From assembly GCA_963837515.1 (NCBI GenBank), contig CAWINT010000002.1, positions 992,001 to 1,056,000 on the forward strand: a stretch of DNA of 64,000 bases, in the 5' to 3' direction. The stretch comes from RYN-230 sp963837515. Its GTDB lineage: Bacteria; Actinomycetota; Actinomycetes; Streptosporangiales; Streptosporangiaceae. Both the position numbers and the translations under genes were made by a program. Below, piece by piece: positions 32,973 to 42,350 of the stretch (position 1 is its first letter; every line of letters starts with the position of its first letter). The notes under the pieces are model-generated. The model had not been told where the DNA came from and made no database searches. It saw only the letters and a list, made by a program, of their open reading frames with translations.

Positions 32973-33932
32973 ATGGGCGGCTCGGCAGCCGGGCATCTGC
33001 CGGTCATGGTCGAGGAGGTCCTCGCCCTGTTCGCCCCTGCCCTGCAGGTTCGCGGCGCCCTCCTGGTGGACGCCACCCTGGGGCGCGCCGGGCATGCGCG
33101 TGCCCTGCTGGACGCGCACCCGGAGCTGAGCCTCATCGGGGTGGACACCGACGCGCAGGCGATCGAGGAGTCCCGCCGCCTGCTGGCGCCGTACGCCGAC
33201 CGGGTGACGCTGGTGCACGCGGTGTACGACCAGCTGCCGGAGATCCTGGGCCGCCACGGCGACCTGCGGGCTCAGGGCATCCTCTTCGACCTGGGGGTGT
33301 CCTCGCCGCAGCTCGACGAGGCCGGGCGCGGCTTCGCCTACTCCCATGACGCGCCGCTGGACATGCGGATGGACCAGAGCAGGCCGCTGACCGCGGCCGA
33401 GGTCGTCAACACCTACCCGGCGGGCCAGCTGGCCCGGGTGCTGCGGGAGTACGGCGAGGAGCGGTTCGCGCGGCGGATCGCTGACGCGGTGGTCCGGGAA
33501 CGCGCCCGCGCCCCACTTTCCTCCACCGCCCAGCTGGCCGCGATCGTCCGCGACTCCATTCCCGCCCCGGCGCGGCGTACCGGGGGCAACCCGGCCAAGC
33601 GAACCTTCCAGGCGCTGCGGATCGAGGTCAACGGGGAACTCGACACGCTGCACCGGGCGCTGCCCGCCGCCCTGGACGGGCTGGCGGTCGGCGGCCGGAT
33701 CGTCGTGCTCGCCTATCACTCACTCGAGGACCGCGCGGTCAAGACGGCGTTCGCGGGGGCCGCCGCCGACCGCACCCCACCGGGGCTGCCGGTGCCGCTG
33801 GAATCGGCCCGCCCGGCTTTCCGGCTGCTCACCCGGGGAGCCCAGCGCCCGTCGGCCGGGGAGGTGGCCCGCAACCCGCGGGCCGCCCCGGCCCGGCTGC
33901 GGGCCGCCGAACGGACCAGGGCAGCGGCATGA
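32973..33932 (+). CDS. rsmH: 16S rRNA m4C1402 methyltransferase RsmH
   Basis: 319 residues from ATG 32973. HLPVMVEEVLALF, LLVDATLGRAGHARALL (SAM loop; the usual GGH is AGH here), LIGVDTDAQAI, ILFDLGVSSPQLD, GFAYSHDAPLDMRMD, and near the end VVLAYHSLEDRAVK. It methylates C1402 in the ribosomal P site. The frame is open back to GTG 32769, which overlaps the mraZ stop, but that stretch is Arg/Gly-rich and AGAGGGGG precedes 32973, so the shorter form is preferred. The C-terminus is Ala/Arg-rich. Confidence 0.92.
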   Translation: MGGSAAGHLPVMVEEVLALFAPALQVRGALLVDATLGRAGHARALLDAHPELSLIGVDTDAQAIEESRRLLAPYADRVTLVHAVYDQLPEILGRHGDLRAQGILFDLGVSSPQLDEAGRGFAYSHDAPLDMRMDQSRPLTAAEVVNTYPAGQLARVLREYGEERFARRIADAVVRERARAPLSSTAQLAAIVRDSIPAPARRTGGNPAKRTFQALRIEVNGELDTLHRALPAALDGLAVGGRIVVLAYHSLEDRAVKTAFAGAAADRTPPGLPVPLESARPAFRLLTRGAQRPSAGEVARNPRAAPARLRAAERTRAAA

Positions 33933-34140
33933 ACGCGGGCTGAGCGGCCGGGCGGGGCCCGGTGAGCAGCAGGGACAGCACACACAGGACATGGCGGCGG
34001 TCACGGGGGATCGCCGATCCGGCCGGAGGGCGGCGGAGTGAGCGTCATCAGGTGCCGGCTCGCGAGCCCGGGCCGACCGGCCCGGGCGAGTGGCCGGGCA
34101 GCGGGTGATGGCCGGATGGCGCGAATATCGGGGAGGCACG

Positions 34141-34719
34141 GTGGCGGTGCGGACTGAGACGCAGACGGGTGCGGCGGCGCGGGGCCGGGGCCGGCCCGGG
34201 GCACCGGGGCTGGCCGGCCGGGCCCGGCCGGCCCGGGTGCCGCCCAGCGCGCCGGGCCGGCCGGACGTTCCCGGCCGCGCCGCGCCCCCCGATCGCCGGC
34301 CCGGCCCGGGCCGCGGCACCGGGGCCACGCCGCGGCGGCCGGCGGTACCGCGCCCGGCCGGCGCGGTGGCGGCGGGCAGCCCGGCCGCGGCTACCGCCCG
34401 GACGCCGTTCATCCTGCTCGTGGTCGGCCTGCTCGGTGGCGGGCTGATCTGCCTGCTGGTGATCAACACCGTCCTCGCCTCGGGCTCCTACGAGATCAGC
34501 TCGCTGCAGCAGGCGCAAGCCACGCGCCAGCAGCAGGTGCAGGTGCTGCAGCAGCAGATCGCCACCGATTCGGCGCCCTCGGTGATCGCCAGCCGGGCGC
34601 GCCAGCTGGGCATGGTCGCTCCGCCGCTGACCTCCTTCCTGAACCTGCGGACCGGCCGGATCGTCAGCCAGCCGGCCACCGAGCCCGGTGTCCCGGCCGT
34701 GCCCGGATATGTTCCGTGA
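34141..34719 (+). CDS. ftsL: FtsL-like septum protein
   Basis: 192 residues. A ~90-residue Pro/Arg/Gly-rich cytoplasmic part, one membrane helix (FILLVVGLLGGGLICLLVI) and a periplasmic coiled coil (SLQQAQATRQQQVQVLQQQI) that ends with ARQLGMVAP, the layout of FtsL/septum formation initiator proteins. In the divisome FtsL works with FtsQ and activates FtsW/FtsI. The start is uncertain: GTG 34141 after GGGAGG is used; ATG 34090 and 34108 are also in frame. The stop overlaps ftsI by 4 bases. Confidence 0.75.
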   Translation: MAVRTETQTGAAARGRGRPGAPGLAGRARPARVPPSAPGRPDVPGRAAPPDRRPGPGRGTGATPRRPAVPRPAGAVAAGSPAAATARTPFILLVVGLLGGGLICLLVINTVLASGSYEISSLQQAQATRQQQVQVLQQQIATDSAPSVIASRARQLGMVAPPLTSFLNLRTGRIVSQPATEPGVPAVPGYVP

Positions 34720-36830
34720 GGGGCGGTCAGGGCGACGGGCCGGGCCGCCGAGGCGGTCAGGGCGACGGCCCGGGCCGCCGGGGCGGCCCGCGAGCCGGCG
34801 GGCGGCCGCCCGCCGGAGCCGGGCCGCGCCGCCCGCCGTCCGGCCGGGCGCGTGACGGTGCCGCTGGCCCGCGCGGCGACAGCTGGGCGGAGCGCGCCCA
34901 GCGGCCGGGCCTGGGCCGCCGGCCGCCCAGCGGCCGGGGCCAGCGCCCGCTGCGCCTCGTCACCGCCGATGACCGGGCTGGCCGCGGCGTGGACCGGGGG
35001 AAGCAGGCCGCGGGCCGGGGGGGTGCCCCGGGTGGCCGGCCTGGCCGCCGGCCGCCGCGCCGGGCCGCGGCCCGCCGGGCCACACTGGCCCTGGGCAGCC
35101 CGCGGCGCCGGGTGCGCATCGCGATGCTGTGCGCCGCCTTCGCGCTCTCCCTGGTGGCGGGCCGGCTCATCCAGGTGCAGGTGCTCGAGGGGGGGTCCTA
35201 CCGGGCCATCGGCGACACGTACCGGCTGAAAACCACGCTGGTCCCGGCGCCACGCGGGTCCATCAGCACCGCCGACGGCACCACCCTGGCGATGACCGTC
35301 CAGGTCGATCAGGTGACCGCCGACCCGCCGACCATCGTCAAAGCCCATTCGTCGTTCACCTCGGTGGCCAGCGCGCTGGCCGGGCCGCTCGGCATGACGC
35401 CCGCGGCGATCCTGGCCAAGCTGCAGCATCCCACCTCGCCGCAGTACGTGGTGCTCAAGCAGAAGGCCCCGGCGGCGGCCGCCACCCGGATCAGCGCGCT
35501 GAACGAGCCCGGCATCACCCTCACCCCGTCCTACGCGCGGGTGTACCCCAACGGGCAGCTGGCCGCGAACGTCGTCGGCTTCACCAATACCGCCAGCGAC
35601 GGTGACCTGACCGGCGAGGCGGGCGTCGAGCAGTCCTACAACCGCGTGCTGGCCGGCCAGGACGGCCAGCAGGCCACCCAGATCGGCACGAACGGCCAGC
35701 CGATCCCGGTGGCGGGCCAGAACGGCCGGACGATGGTGCCCGGCGCCAGCCTGAGGCTGACCATCCTGGCCAGCCTGCAGTGGGAAGCCGAGCAGGCCTG
35801 CGCCCAGCGGGTCCAGCAGACCCACGCGGACAGCTGCACGGTGGTCGTCATGCAGCCCAGCACCGGCCGCATCCTCGCCATGGCCCAGGCGCCGTCGTTC
35901 GACCCGGCGCACCCGGCCAGCGTGGCCAGCACCGTGGACATGCCGGTCACCAACGTGTTCGACCCGGGCAGCACGGCCAAGGTGATCACGGTGGCGGCCG
36001 CCCTGGAGCGCGGCGGGCAGACCCCGGACAGCGCCTACACCGTGCCGTACCAGATCAACTGGCATGGCTTCACCTTCCACGACGCCGACTACCACCAGGC
36101 CGAGCACCTGACCGTCTCCGGGATCCTGGTGCGGTCCTCCAACGTCGGCATGGTCCAGGTGGCCCAGCGCATCAGCCCGCAGGTGCAGTACGACTACTTC
36201 CGGAAGTTCGGCATCGGGTCACCTACCGTGCCGAGCCTGCCCAACGGCAGCAACGGGATCCTGTACCGGCCCGGCACGTGGGGTGACCTGCGCTACACGA
36301 TGGCGTTCGGCCAGGGGGTCGCGGTCACCGCGGTCCAGATGGCCAGCGTGTACGCGACCATCGCCAACGGCGGGGTGCGGGTGGACCCGACCATCGTGGC
36401 CGGCCGTACCTGGGCCAGCGGCCGGTTCGTGGCCGCCCCGAAGCCGGCCAGCCACCGGGTCATCTCGGCTGGCACCGCGCACCAGCTGATGGCGATGCTG
36501 CAGCAGGTGCCGTACCTGGACGCGGTCAACGGGGCCGAGCCGTGGGGCCTGATCCCGGGATACTCGGTCGCGTCCAAGACCGGAACCGCGCAGATCTCCA
36601 GCTCCCGCTGCTCCCTGTGCCTGTACGGGTCGAGCTACATCGGCGTCGCCCCGGCGAACGACCCACAGCTGGTGGTCGCGGTCAACGTGCAGAACCCGCG
36701 GAAGGGGGGCTACTACGGCAGCATGGTGGCCGGCCCGGTGTTCGGGAAGGTGATGAAGTTCGCCTTGACCACCCTGCACATACCGCCCGATGGGGGCAAG
36801 CGTCCGGGCGTCCGGCTCACGGCGCCGTGA
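34716..36830 (+). CDS. ftsI: division-specific penicillin-binding protein (FtsI/PBP3)
   Basis: 704 residues, longer than usual because of a ~130-residue Gly/Arg/Pro-rich cytoplasmic leader beginning with a repeated QGDGPGRRGG. A membrane helix (IAMLCAAFALSLVAGRLI), the PBP dimerisation domain and the transpeptidase follow. Active-site motifs are intact: S419-T-A-K422, S474-S-N476 and K621-T-G623. It makes septal cross-links with the glycosyltransferase FtsW. GTG 34716 overlaps the ftsL stop by 4 bases. Confidence 0.95.
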   Translation: MRGGQGDGPGRRGGQGDGPGRRGGPRAGGRPPAGAGPRRPPSGRARDGAAGPRGDSWAERAQRPGLGRRPPSGRGQRPLRLVTADDRAGRGVDRGKQAAGRGGAPGGRPGRRPPRRAAARRATLALGSPRRRVRIAMLCAAFALSLVAGRLIQVQVLEGGSYRAIGDTYRLKTTLVPAPRGSISTADGTTLAMTVQVDQVTADPPTIVKAHSSFTSVASALAGPLGMTPAAILAKLQHPTSPQYVVLKQKAPAAAATRISALNEPGITLTPSYARVYPNGQLAANVVGFTNTASDGDLTGEAGVEQSYNRVLAGQDGQQATQIGTNGQPIPVAGQNGRTMVPGASLRLTILASLQWEAEQACAQRVQQTHADSCTVVVMQPSTGRILAMAQAPSFDPAHPASVASTVDMPVTNVFDPGSTAKVITVAAALERGGQTPDSAYTVPYQINWHGFTFHDADYHQAEHLTVSGILVRSSNVGMVQVAQRISPQVQYDYFRKFGIGSPTVPSLPNGSNGILYRPGTWGDLRYTMAFGQGVAVTAVQMASVYATIANGGVRVDPTIVAGRTWASGRFVAAPKPASHRVISAGTAHQLMAMLQQVPYLDAVNGAEPWGLIPGYSVASKTGTAQISSSRCSLCLYGSSYIGVAPANDPQLVVAVNVQNPRKGGYYGSMVAGPVFGKVMKFALTTLHIPPDGGKRPGVRLTAP

Positions 36831-36849
36831 TCAGAGGTAACCTCGGCCC

Positions 36850-38442
36850 GTGCCTGCGCCTGCGTACCAACGCGACGTCCCGCCGCGTCCGCTGTCCGAG
36901 CTGGCCATGCTGCTCGGGGTTAGCACCGGGCGGGCCGGGCCGGATCCGTTCACCGGGCCGGGCGGCCCGGTGCTGGTCTCCGGGGTGACCCATGACTCAC
37001 GCCAGGTCCGGGCCGGGGACCTGTACGCCGCGCTGCCGGGCAGCCGGCACCACGGCGCGGCCTTCTGCGAGAAGGCCGCGGATGCGGGGGCGGTGGCGGT
37101 GCTCACCGACCAGGACGGCAAGAGCCTGGCCGCGCACTGCGGGCTGCCGGTGTTCGTGGTGGCCGACCCGCGCGCGCGGCTGGGCGAGGTGGCGTCCTGG
37201 GTGTACCGGGACCCCTCCACCCGGTTGCTGCTCCTCGGCGTGACCGGGACCAGCGGCAAGTCCACCACAACCTACCTGCTGGAGTCCGGGCTGCGGCAGG
37301 CCGGCCACCTGACCGGGCTGGCCGGCGGGGTGGAGACCCGGGTCGCCGGCGAGGTCAGCGCCGCCGCGCTGACCACTCCCGAGGCCACCGACCTGCAGGC
37401 GCTGCTGGCCCGGATGGTGCGCCGCGGGGTGACCGCAGCGGCCATGGAAGTGTCCAGCCACGCACTCGCCCTGGGCCGGGTCACCGGCACCTCCTACGAC
37501 GTGGTCATCTTCACCAACCTGTCCCAGGACCACCTGGACTTCCACGCCGGCATGGACGAGTACTTCGCCGCCAAGGCCAGCCTGTTCACCCCGTCTTTCG
37601 CCCGGCTCGGCGTGGTCAACATCGACGATCCGTGGGGCCGTAAGCTGGCCGCCCGGGCCCGGATACCGGTCACCACCTGCTCGGCCGCGGGGGACGAGAG
37701 CGCCGGCTGGCGCGCCACCGACGTCCGCAGCGGAGCTGACGGCAGCACCTTCCGGGTCATCGGACCCGGAGGCGTGGCTGCGGACGCCTCGGTGGCGCTG
37801 CCCGGCCCGTTCAACGTGGCCAACGCCCTGGGCGCGATCGTGGCCCTGGTCGAGGCGGGGATCGGCCTGGGCACCGCGGTGGCCGGGGTGGCCGCCTGCC
37901 CCGGGGTGCCCGGCCGCCTGGAGCGGGTGGACCGGGGCCAGGACTTCACCGTCCTGGTGGACTACGCGCACAAGCCCGGTGCGGTCGAGGCGGTGCTGCG
38001 CAGCCTGCGGCCGGTCACCCAGGGCCGGCTGGCCATCGTGCTCGGCTGCGGCGGCGACCGGGACCGGGCCAAGCGGCCGCTGATGGGCGCGGCCGCCGCG
38101 GCGCTCGCCGACCTGGCCATCCTCACCAGCGACAACCCGCGGTCGGAGGATCCGCTGGCGATCCTGGCGGAGATGCTGGCCGGGGTGCTCGGCGTGCCGC
38201 CGGGGGAACGGGGCCGGGTGATCATCGAGCCGGACCGGGCGGCCGCCATCCAGCTGGCCATCGCCGGGGCCGGCAAGGGTGACATCGTGCTGGTGGCCGG
38301 GAAGGGCCACGAGCGCGGGCAGTACGCCGGCGGCGCCGTGATCCCCTTCGACGACCGCGAGGTCGCGGCGGACGCGCTGGCCGACGCGACGGCTCACCGT
38401 GGCGGGCGGGACGCCGCCCGGACCAGGCAGGAGGACGAGTGA
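36850..38442 (+). CDS. murE: UDP-MurNAc-L-Ala-D-Glu:meso-DAP ligase
   Basis: 530 residues. ATP loop GVTGTSGKSTTTYLLE, AMEVSSHALALGRV, NLSQDHLDFHAGM, PGRLERV and the substrate-specifying DNPR at residues 428-431, which selects meso-diaminopimelate over lysine. The wall is therefore probably of the A1-gamma/mDAP type. GTG 36850 is 19 bases after ftsI. The stop overlaps murF by 4 bases. Confidence 0.96.
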   Translation: MPAPAYQRDVPPRPLSELAMLLGVSTGRAGPDPFTGPGGPVLVSGVTHDSRQVRAGDLYAALPGSRHHGAAFCEKAADAGAVAVLTDQDGKSLAAHCGLPVFVVADPRARLGEVASWVYRDPSTRLLLLGVTGTSGKSTTTYLLESGLRQAGHLTGLAGGVETRVAGEVSAAALTTPEATDLQALLARMVRRGVTAAAMEVSSHALALGRVTGTSYDVVIFTNLSQDHLDFHAGMDEYFAAKASLFTPSFARLGVVNIDDPWGRKLAARARIPVTTCSAAGDESAGWRATDVRSGADGSTFRVIGPGGVAADASVALPGPFNVANALGAIVALVEAGIGLGTAVAGVAACPGVPGRLERVDRGQDFTVLVDYAHKPGAVEAVLRSLRPVTQGRLAIVLGCGGDRDRAKRPLMGAAAAALADLAILTSDNPRSEDPLAILAEMLAGVLGVPPGERGRVIIEPDRAAAIQLAIAGAGKGDIVLVAGKGHERGQYAGGAVIPFDDREVAADALADATAHRGGRDAARTRQEDE

Positions 38443-39854
38443 TCCCGCTCACGCTCGGCGCCATCGCCGAGGCCACCGGCGGTGACGCCGGCGCGCTGCC
38501 CGACCCGCTCGCCCGGGTCACCGGCCCGGTGGTCATCGACTCGCGGCAGGTCAGCCCGGGGTCCCTGTTCGCCGCGCTGCCCGGCAGCCGGGTGGACGGG
38601 CACGACTTCGCCGCGGCGGCGGCGGCGGCCGGCGCCGCCGGGGTGCTGGCCAGCCGCCCGTGCGGCGTCCCTGCGATCTACGTGCCGGACGTCACCGCGG
38701 CGCTCGGCCGGCTGGCCCGGACCGTGACGGACGCACTGCCCCAGCTGCAGATCGCCGGGATCACCGGCTCGGCGGGCAAGACCACCACCAAGGACCTGAC
38801 CGCTCAGCTGACCGAGGCGCTCGGCCCCACGGTGGCGCCACCCGGCTCCTACAACAACGAGATCGGCCACCCGCTGACCGTCCTGCGGGCCACCGGGGAC
38901 ACCCGCTACCTGATCCTGGAGCTGTCGGCCCGGGGCCCCGGGCACATCGCCTACCTGTGCCGGATCGCACCCCCGCGGATCGGGGCGGTGCTGTGCGTGG
39001 GGCACGCGCACGAGGGTGAGTTCGGCGGCATCGAGGGCGTGGCGCGGGCCAAGGCGGAACTGCCCGCCGCGCTGCCCGCCGACGGGGTCGCCCTGCTGAA
39101 CGCCGACGACCCCCGGGTCCTGGCGATGGCCGGGCAGACCCCGGCCCGGGTCGTGACCTTTGGCCGCGCCGCCTCGGCCGACCTGCGCGCCGAGGACGTC
39201 CGGCTGGACGACCACGGGCGGCCGCGGTTCACGCTGGCGGGCAGTTCCGGGCGGGGGGCCGTTCAGCTGCGGTTGTACGGGGAGCACAACGTCACCAACG
39301 CGCTGGCGGCGGCGGGCATCGCCGCCGAGCTGGGCCTGCCGGTCAGCGCGATCGCGGAGCGGCTGTCCGCGGCACAGCCCCGGAGCCGGTGGCGGATGGA
39401 GGTCACCGAGCGGCCCGACGGCGTCACCGTGCTCAACGACGCCTACAACGCCAATCCTGAGGCGGTCGCCGCGGCGCTGGACACGGTGGCGGTCATGGCC
39501 CGCGGCCGCCGCGCCTTCGCCGTGCTCGGGCCCATGAACGAGCTGGGCCCGCAGTCCCCGGCCCGGCACGAGGAGGCCGGGCGGCGCGCCGCCGAGGCCG
39601 GCCTGACCGGGCTGGTGGTGGTGGGCGAGGAGGCCGCGCCTATGCTGGCCGGGGCCAAGGCGGTGCCCGGCTGGAGTGGCGAGCTGATCAGCGCGGCCGA
39701 TCCCGGCGCGGCCCTGGACGCGCTGCGGCACCGGCTGGCCCCCGGTGACGTTGTGCTGGTGAAGGCGTCCCGTTCCGCCGGGCTGGAACGGGTCGCCCTG
39801 GCCCTGGCGGCAGAACCAGCGGCCGCCGCGCCCGCTGAGGAGGCAGCGCCGTGA
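38439..39854 (+). CDS. murF: UDP-MurNAc-tripeptide:D-Ala-D-Ala ligase
   Basis: 471 residues. DSRQVSPGSLFAALPG in the substrate domain, ATP loop GITGSAGKTTTKDL, SYNNEIGHPLTVL, GHAHEGEFG, EHNVTNALAA and the C-terminal LNDAYNANPEAVAAAL. It adds D-Ala-D-Ala to complete the pentapeptide precursor. GTG 38439 overlaps the murE stop, and the murF stop overlaps mraY. An Ala/Glu-rich tail ends the protein. Confidence 0.96.
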   Translation: MIPLTLGAIAEATGGDAGALPDPLARVTGPVVIDSRQVSPGSLFAALPGSRVDGHDFAAAAAAAGAAGVLASRPCGVPAIYVPDVTAALGRLARTVTDALPQLQIAGITGSAGKTTTKDLTAQLTEALGPTVAPPGSYNNEIGHPLTVLRATGDTRYLILELSARGPGHIAYLCRIAPPRIGAVLCVGHAHEGEFGGIEGVARAKAELPAALPADGVALLNADDPRVLAMAGQTPARVVTFGRAASADLRAEDVRLDDHGRPRFTLAGSSGRGAVQLRLYGEHNVTNALAAAGIAAELGLPVSAIAERLSAAQPRSRWRMEVTERPDGVTVLNDAYNANPEAVAAALDTVAVMARGRRAFAVLGPMNELGPQSPARHEEAGRRAAEAGLTGLVVVGEEAAPMLAGAKAVPGWSGELISAADPGAALDALRHRLAPGDVVLVKASRSAGLERVALALAAEPAAAAPAEEAAP

Positions 39855-40912
39855 GGACCATCCTCTTCTCGGCCGGGGTGTCCCTGCTGCTGTCCCTGTT
39901 CGGGACCCCGCTGGCCATCCGGGTCTTCTCCCGGCGCGGCTACGGCCAGCTGATCCGCGAGGAAGGGCCGGCCGGGCACGCCACCAAGCGGGGCACCCCG
40001 ACCATGGGCGGCACGGTCATCGTGATCGCCGCGGTCATCGGCTACTTCGTCGGCAACCTGTTCACCGGCGCCGCGCCGGCCATCTCCGGCGTGCTGGTGA
40101 TGATGCTCATGGTCGGCCTGGGCGCGGTCGGCTTCGTCAACGACTTCATCAAGATCTACAAGCAGCGCAGCCTCGGCCTGCGCAGCGGGGCCAAGCTGGC
40201 CGGGCAGGCGGTGGTCGGCGCGCTGTTCGCGGTGCTGGTCGTGCAGCAGCGGTTCGCCGACGGCTACGACCTGACCCCGGCCGACGCGCACCTGTCGTTC
40301 CTGCGCGACTTCGGCCCCTCCCTCGGGGTCACCGCGTTCATGCTGTGGATCGTGCTGCTCATCGCCGGCACATCCAACGCGGTGAACCTCACCGACGGGC
40401 TGGACGGCCTGGCCACCGGGGTTTCCTGCCTGGTGCTGGCCGCCTACGTGCTCATCGGCATCTGGCAGGAGCGCAACGACTGCACCAGCTTCCTCGCTTC
40501 GCAGTGCTACCAGGTGCGTGACCCGCTCGACATGGCGGTGGTGGCGGCATCGGTGCTCGGCGCCTGCTTCGGGTTCCTGTGGTGGAACGCGCCGCCGGCC
40601 CGGATCTTCATGGGCGACACCGGGTCGCTGGCCCTCGGCGGGGTGCTGGCCGGGCTGGCCGTGTGCACCAAGACGCAGCTGCTGCTGGCCATCCTCGGCG
40701 GCATGTTCGTGCTCATCACGCTGTCGGTGGTCATCCAGGTGGGGTCGTTCAAGATGACCGGTAAACGGGTGTTCCGGATGGCGCCGCTGCAGCACCACTT
40801 CGAGCTGGCGGGCTGGGCGGAAACCACCATCGTGATCAGGTTCTGGCTCATCTCGGCGATGTTCGTCGCCCTCGGGCTCGGCATCTTCTACGTCGAGTGG
40901 ATGCCCAAGTAA
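39851..40912 (+). CDS. mraY: phospho-MurNAc-pentapeptide translocase
   Basis: 353 residues, about ten membrane helices. Cytoplasmic active-site motifs: GTPTMGGTVIV, GFVNDFIKIYKQRSLGL (metal-binding Asp), NAVNLTDGLDGLATG, ARIFMGDTGSLALGG and APLQHHFELAGW. It forms lipid I from UDP-MurNAc-pentapeptide and undecaprenyl phosphate. GTG 39851 overlaps murF. It should be followed by murD but is not: a hairpin and 136 non-coding bases precede ftsW. Confidence 0.97.
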   Translation: MRTILFSAGVSLLLSLFGTPLAIRVFSRRGYGQLIREEGPAGHATKRGTPTMGGTVIVIAAVIGYFVGNLFTGAAPAISGVLVMMLMVGLGAVGFVNDFIKIYKQRSLGLRSGAKLAGQAVVGALFAVLVVQQRFADGYDLTPADAHLSFLRDFGPSLGVTAFMLWIVLLIAGTSNAVNLTDGLDGLATGVSCLVLAAYVLIGIWQERNDCTSFLASQCYQVRDPLDMAVVAASVLGACFGFLWWNAPPARIFMGDTGSLALGGVLAGLAVCTKTQLLLAILGGMFVLITLSVVIQVGSFKMTGKRVFRMAPLQHHFELAGWAETTIVIRFWLISAMFVALGLGIFYVEWMPK

Positions 40913-40921
40913 GGCCGGGGC

Positions 40922-40942
40922 TCCGGGGGCCGTCCCCCCGGG
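40922..40942. terminator. hairpin after mraY, in the place of murD
   Basis: TCCGGGGG (40922-40929) pairs with CCCCCGGG (40935-40942, one G-T pair at the base) around a 5-base loop, starting 10 bases after the mraY stop. It is followed by GAAATACC. The rest of the 136-bp gap has no open frame and no MurD-like coding. It could weaken read-through from mraY into ftsW, so ftsW may have its own promoter. Confidence 0.5.
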
Positions 40943-41048
40943 AAATACCGCGACACGCGGGCGAGGTCCGCAGGGTGCGGGACGTGGCCGCCGAAACTGG
41001 GATCATGAGCCGATCCATGCCCGCTGCCCGGGAACCCAGGACGCCGCG

Positions 41049-42332
41049 GTGAGTGCGTCGTCGGACGGCCTGCCCGCCTCATGGCGGGGCCAGGCGGTCG
41101 GGCGGGTGTCCGCCCGGCTCGGCTTCCTGGACCGGCCGCTCACGTCCTTCTACCTGGTGCTCGGGCTGACCACGCTGCTGCTCGCGCTCGGCCTGGTCAT
41201 GGTGCTGTCCGCCTCCTCGGCGTCGGGCCTGATGCAGGGCATCTCGCCGTGGTCCGGGCTGCAGCACCAGCTGCTCGGCGTGCTGATCGGTCTGCCCGTC
41301 ATGTGGCTGGCCGCCCGGTCGTCCCCGCGCCGGTACCGGGCGGCGGCCTACCCGCTGATGTTCCTCTCGCTGCTCGGCCTGGTCCTGGTGCTGGCCGTCG
41401 GCCAGACCACCGGGGGCGCGGCGCGGTGGATCCTGGTCGGCGGCGTCCAGTTCCAGCCGTCCGAGCTGGCCAAGTTCGCGTTCCTGCTCTGGGGGGCCGA
41501 CCTGCTGGCCCGTAAGGACAAGCTGGGCCAGCTGGCCGACTGGCGCCAGCTGCTGATCCCGCTGCTGCCCGGGGTCGGCATCCTGGCCATGCTCGTCATG
41601 CTCGGCGACGACCTCGGCACCACCTTCATCCTGCTGATCATCTTCCTGACGCTGCTGTGGATCATCGGCACGCCCGGCCGGGTGTTCCTCGGCATCCTGG
41701 CGATGATCGGCCTGGCCCTGCTGGCCATGATGGTGGCCGCCCCGTACCGGATGGAGCGGCTGTTCGGCTTCTTCCACTCCGGCGGCAGCCCGGTCGGCAC
41801 CAACCAGCAATCCATCCAGGGCAAGTGGGCACTCGGCTCGGGTGGCTGGTTCGGCGTCGGGCTCGGCGCCAGCCGGGGGAAGTGGGGCTGGGTGCCCGAG
41901 TCCACCACCGATTTCATCTTCGCCATCCTGGGTGAGGAGCTCGGCCTGATCGGCACGCTGTGCGTGACGTTCCTGTACGGCGGCCTGGCCTACGCGGGAC
42001 TCCGGATCGCCCGGCGGGTGGACGACACCTTCATGCGGCTGGCCGCGGGTGGTGCCACCGCCTGGATCGTGGGCCAGGCGCTGGTCAACATCGGCGCGGT
42101 GATCGGCCTGCTGCCGATCACCGGCGTGCCGCTCCCGCTGGTCTCGGAAGGGCTGTCCTCGCTGCTGGTGACCATGGTGGCGCTGGGCATGCTGATGTCG
42201 TTCGCGAAACGTGAGCCTGGTGCGGCGCAGGCCCTTGCCGAGGCGGGCCCCGGCGTGGGGCTGCGCGCCCTAAGCTGGCTTGGCCTGGCCTGCCGGCGGG
42301 AGAAGCCGGACGGGGCCGGGCGCCGTCGGTGA
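41049..42332 (+). CDS. ftsW: septal peptidoglycan glycosyltransferase FtsW
   Basis: 427 residues with about ten membrane helices, SEDS family. Key segments: LVMVLSASSASGL, QFQPSELAKFAFLLW, MLGDDLGTTFILL (catalytic Asp region), SIQGKWALGSGGWFGVGLGASRGKWGW with residues of the SEDS signature and ESTTDFIFAILGEELGL, then LPITGVPLPLVSEGLSSLL. It polymerises lipid II with FtsI. GTG 41049. The C-terminal cytoplasmic tail is ~40 residues, shorter than in mycobacteria. Confidence 0.95.
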   Translation: MSASSDGLPASWRGQAVGRVSARLGFLDRPLTSFYLVLGLTTLLLALGLVMVLSASSASGLMQGISPWSGLQHQLLGVLIGLPVMWLAARSSPRRYRAAAYPLMFLSLLGLVLVLAVGQTTGGAARWILVGGVQFQPSELAKFAFLLWGADLLARKDKLGQLADWRQLLIPLLPGVGILAMLVMLGDDLGTTFILLIIFLTLLWIIGTPGRVFLGILAMIGLALLAMMVAAPYRMERLFGFFHSGGSPVGTNQQSIQGKWALGSGGWFGVGLGASRGKWGWVPESTTDFIFAILGEELGLIGTLCVTFLYGGLAYAGLRIARRVDDTFMRLAAGGATAWIVGQALVNIGAVIGLLPITGVPLPLVSEGLSSLLVTMVALGMLMSFAKREPGAAQALAEAGPGVGLRALSWLGLACRREKPDGAGRRR

Positions 42333-42350
42333 GAGAGGGAGTGCCAGGCG

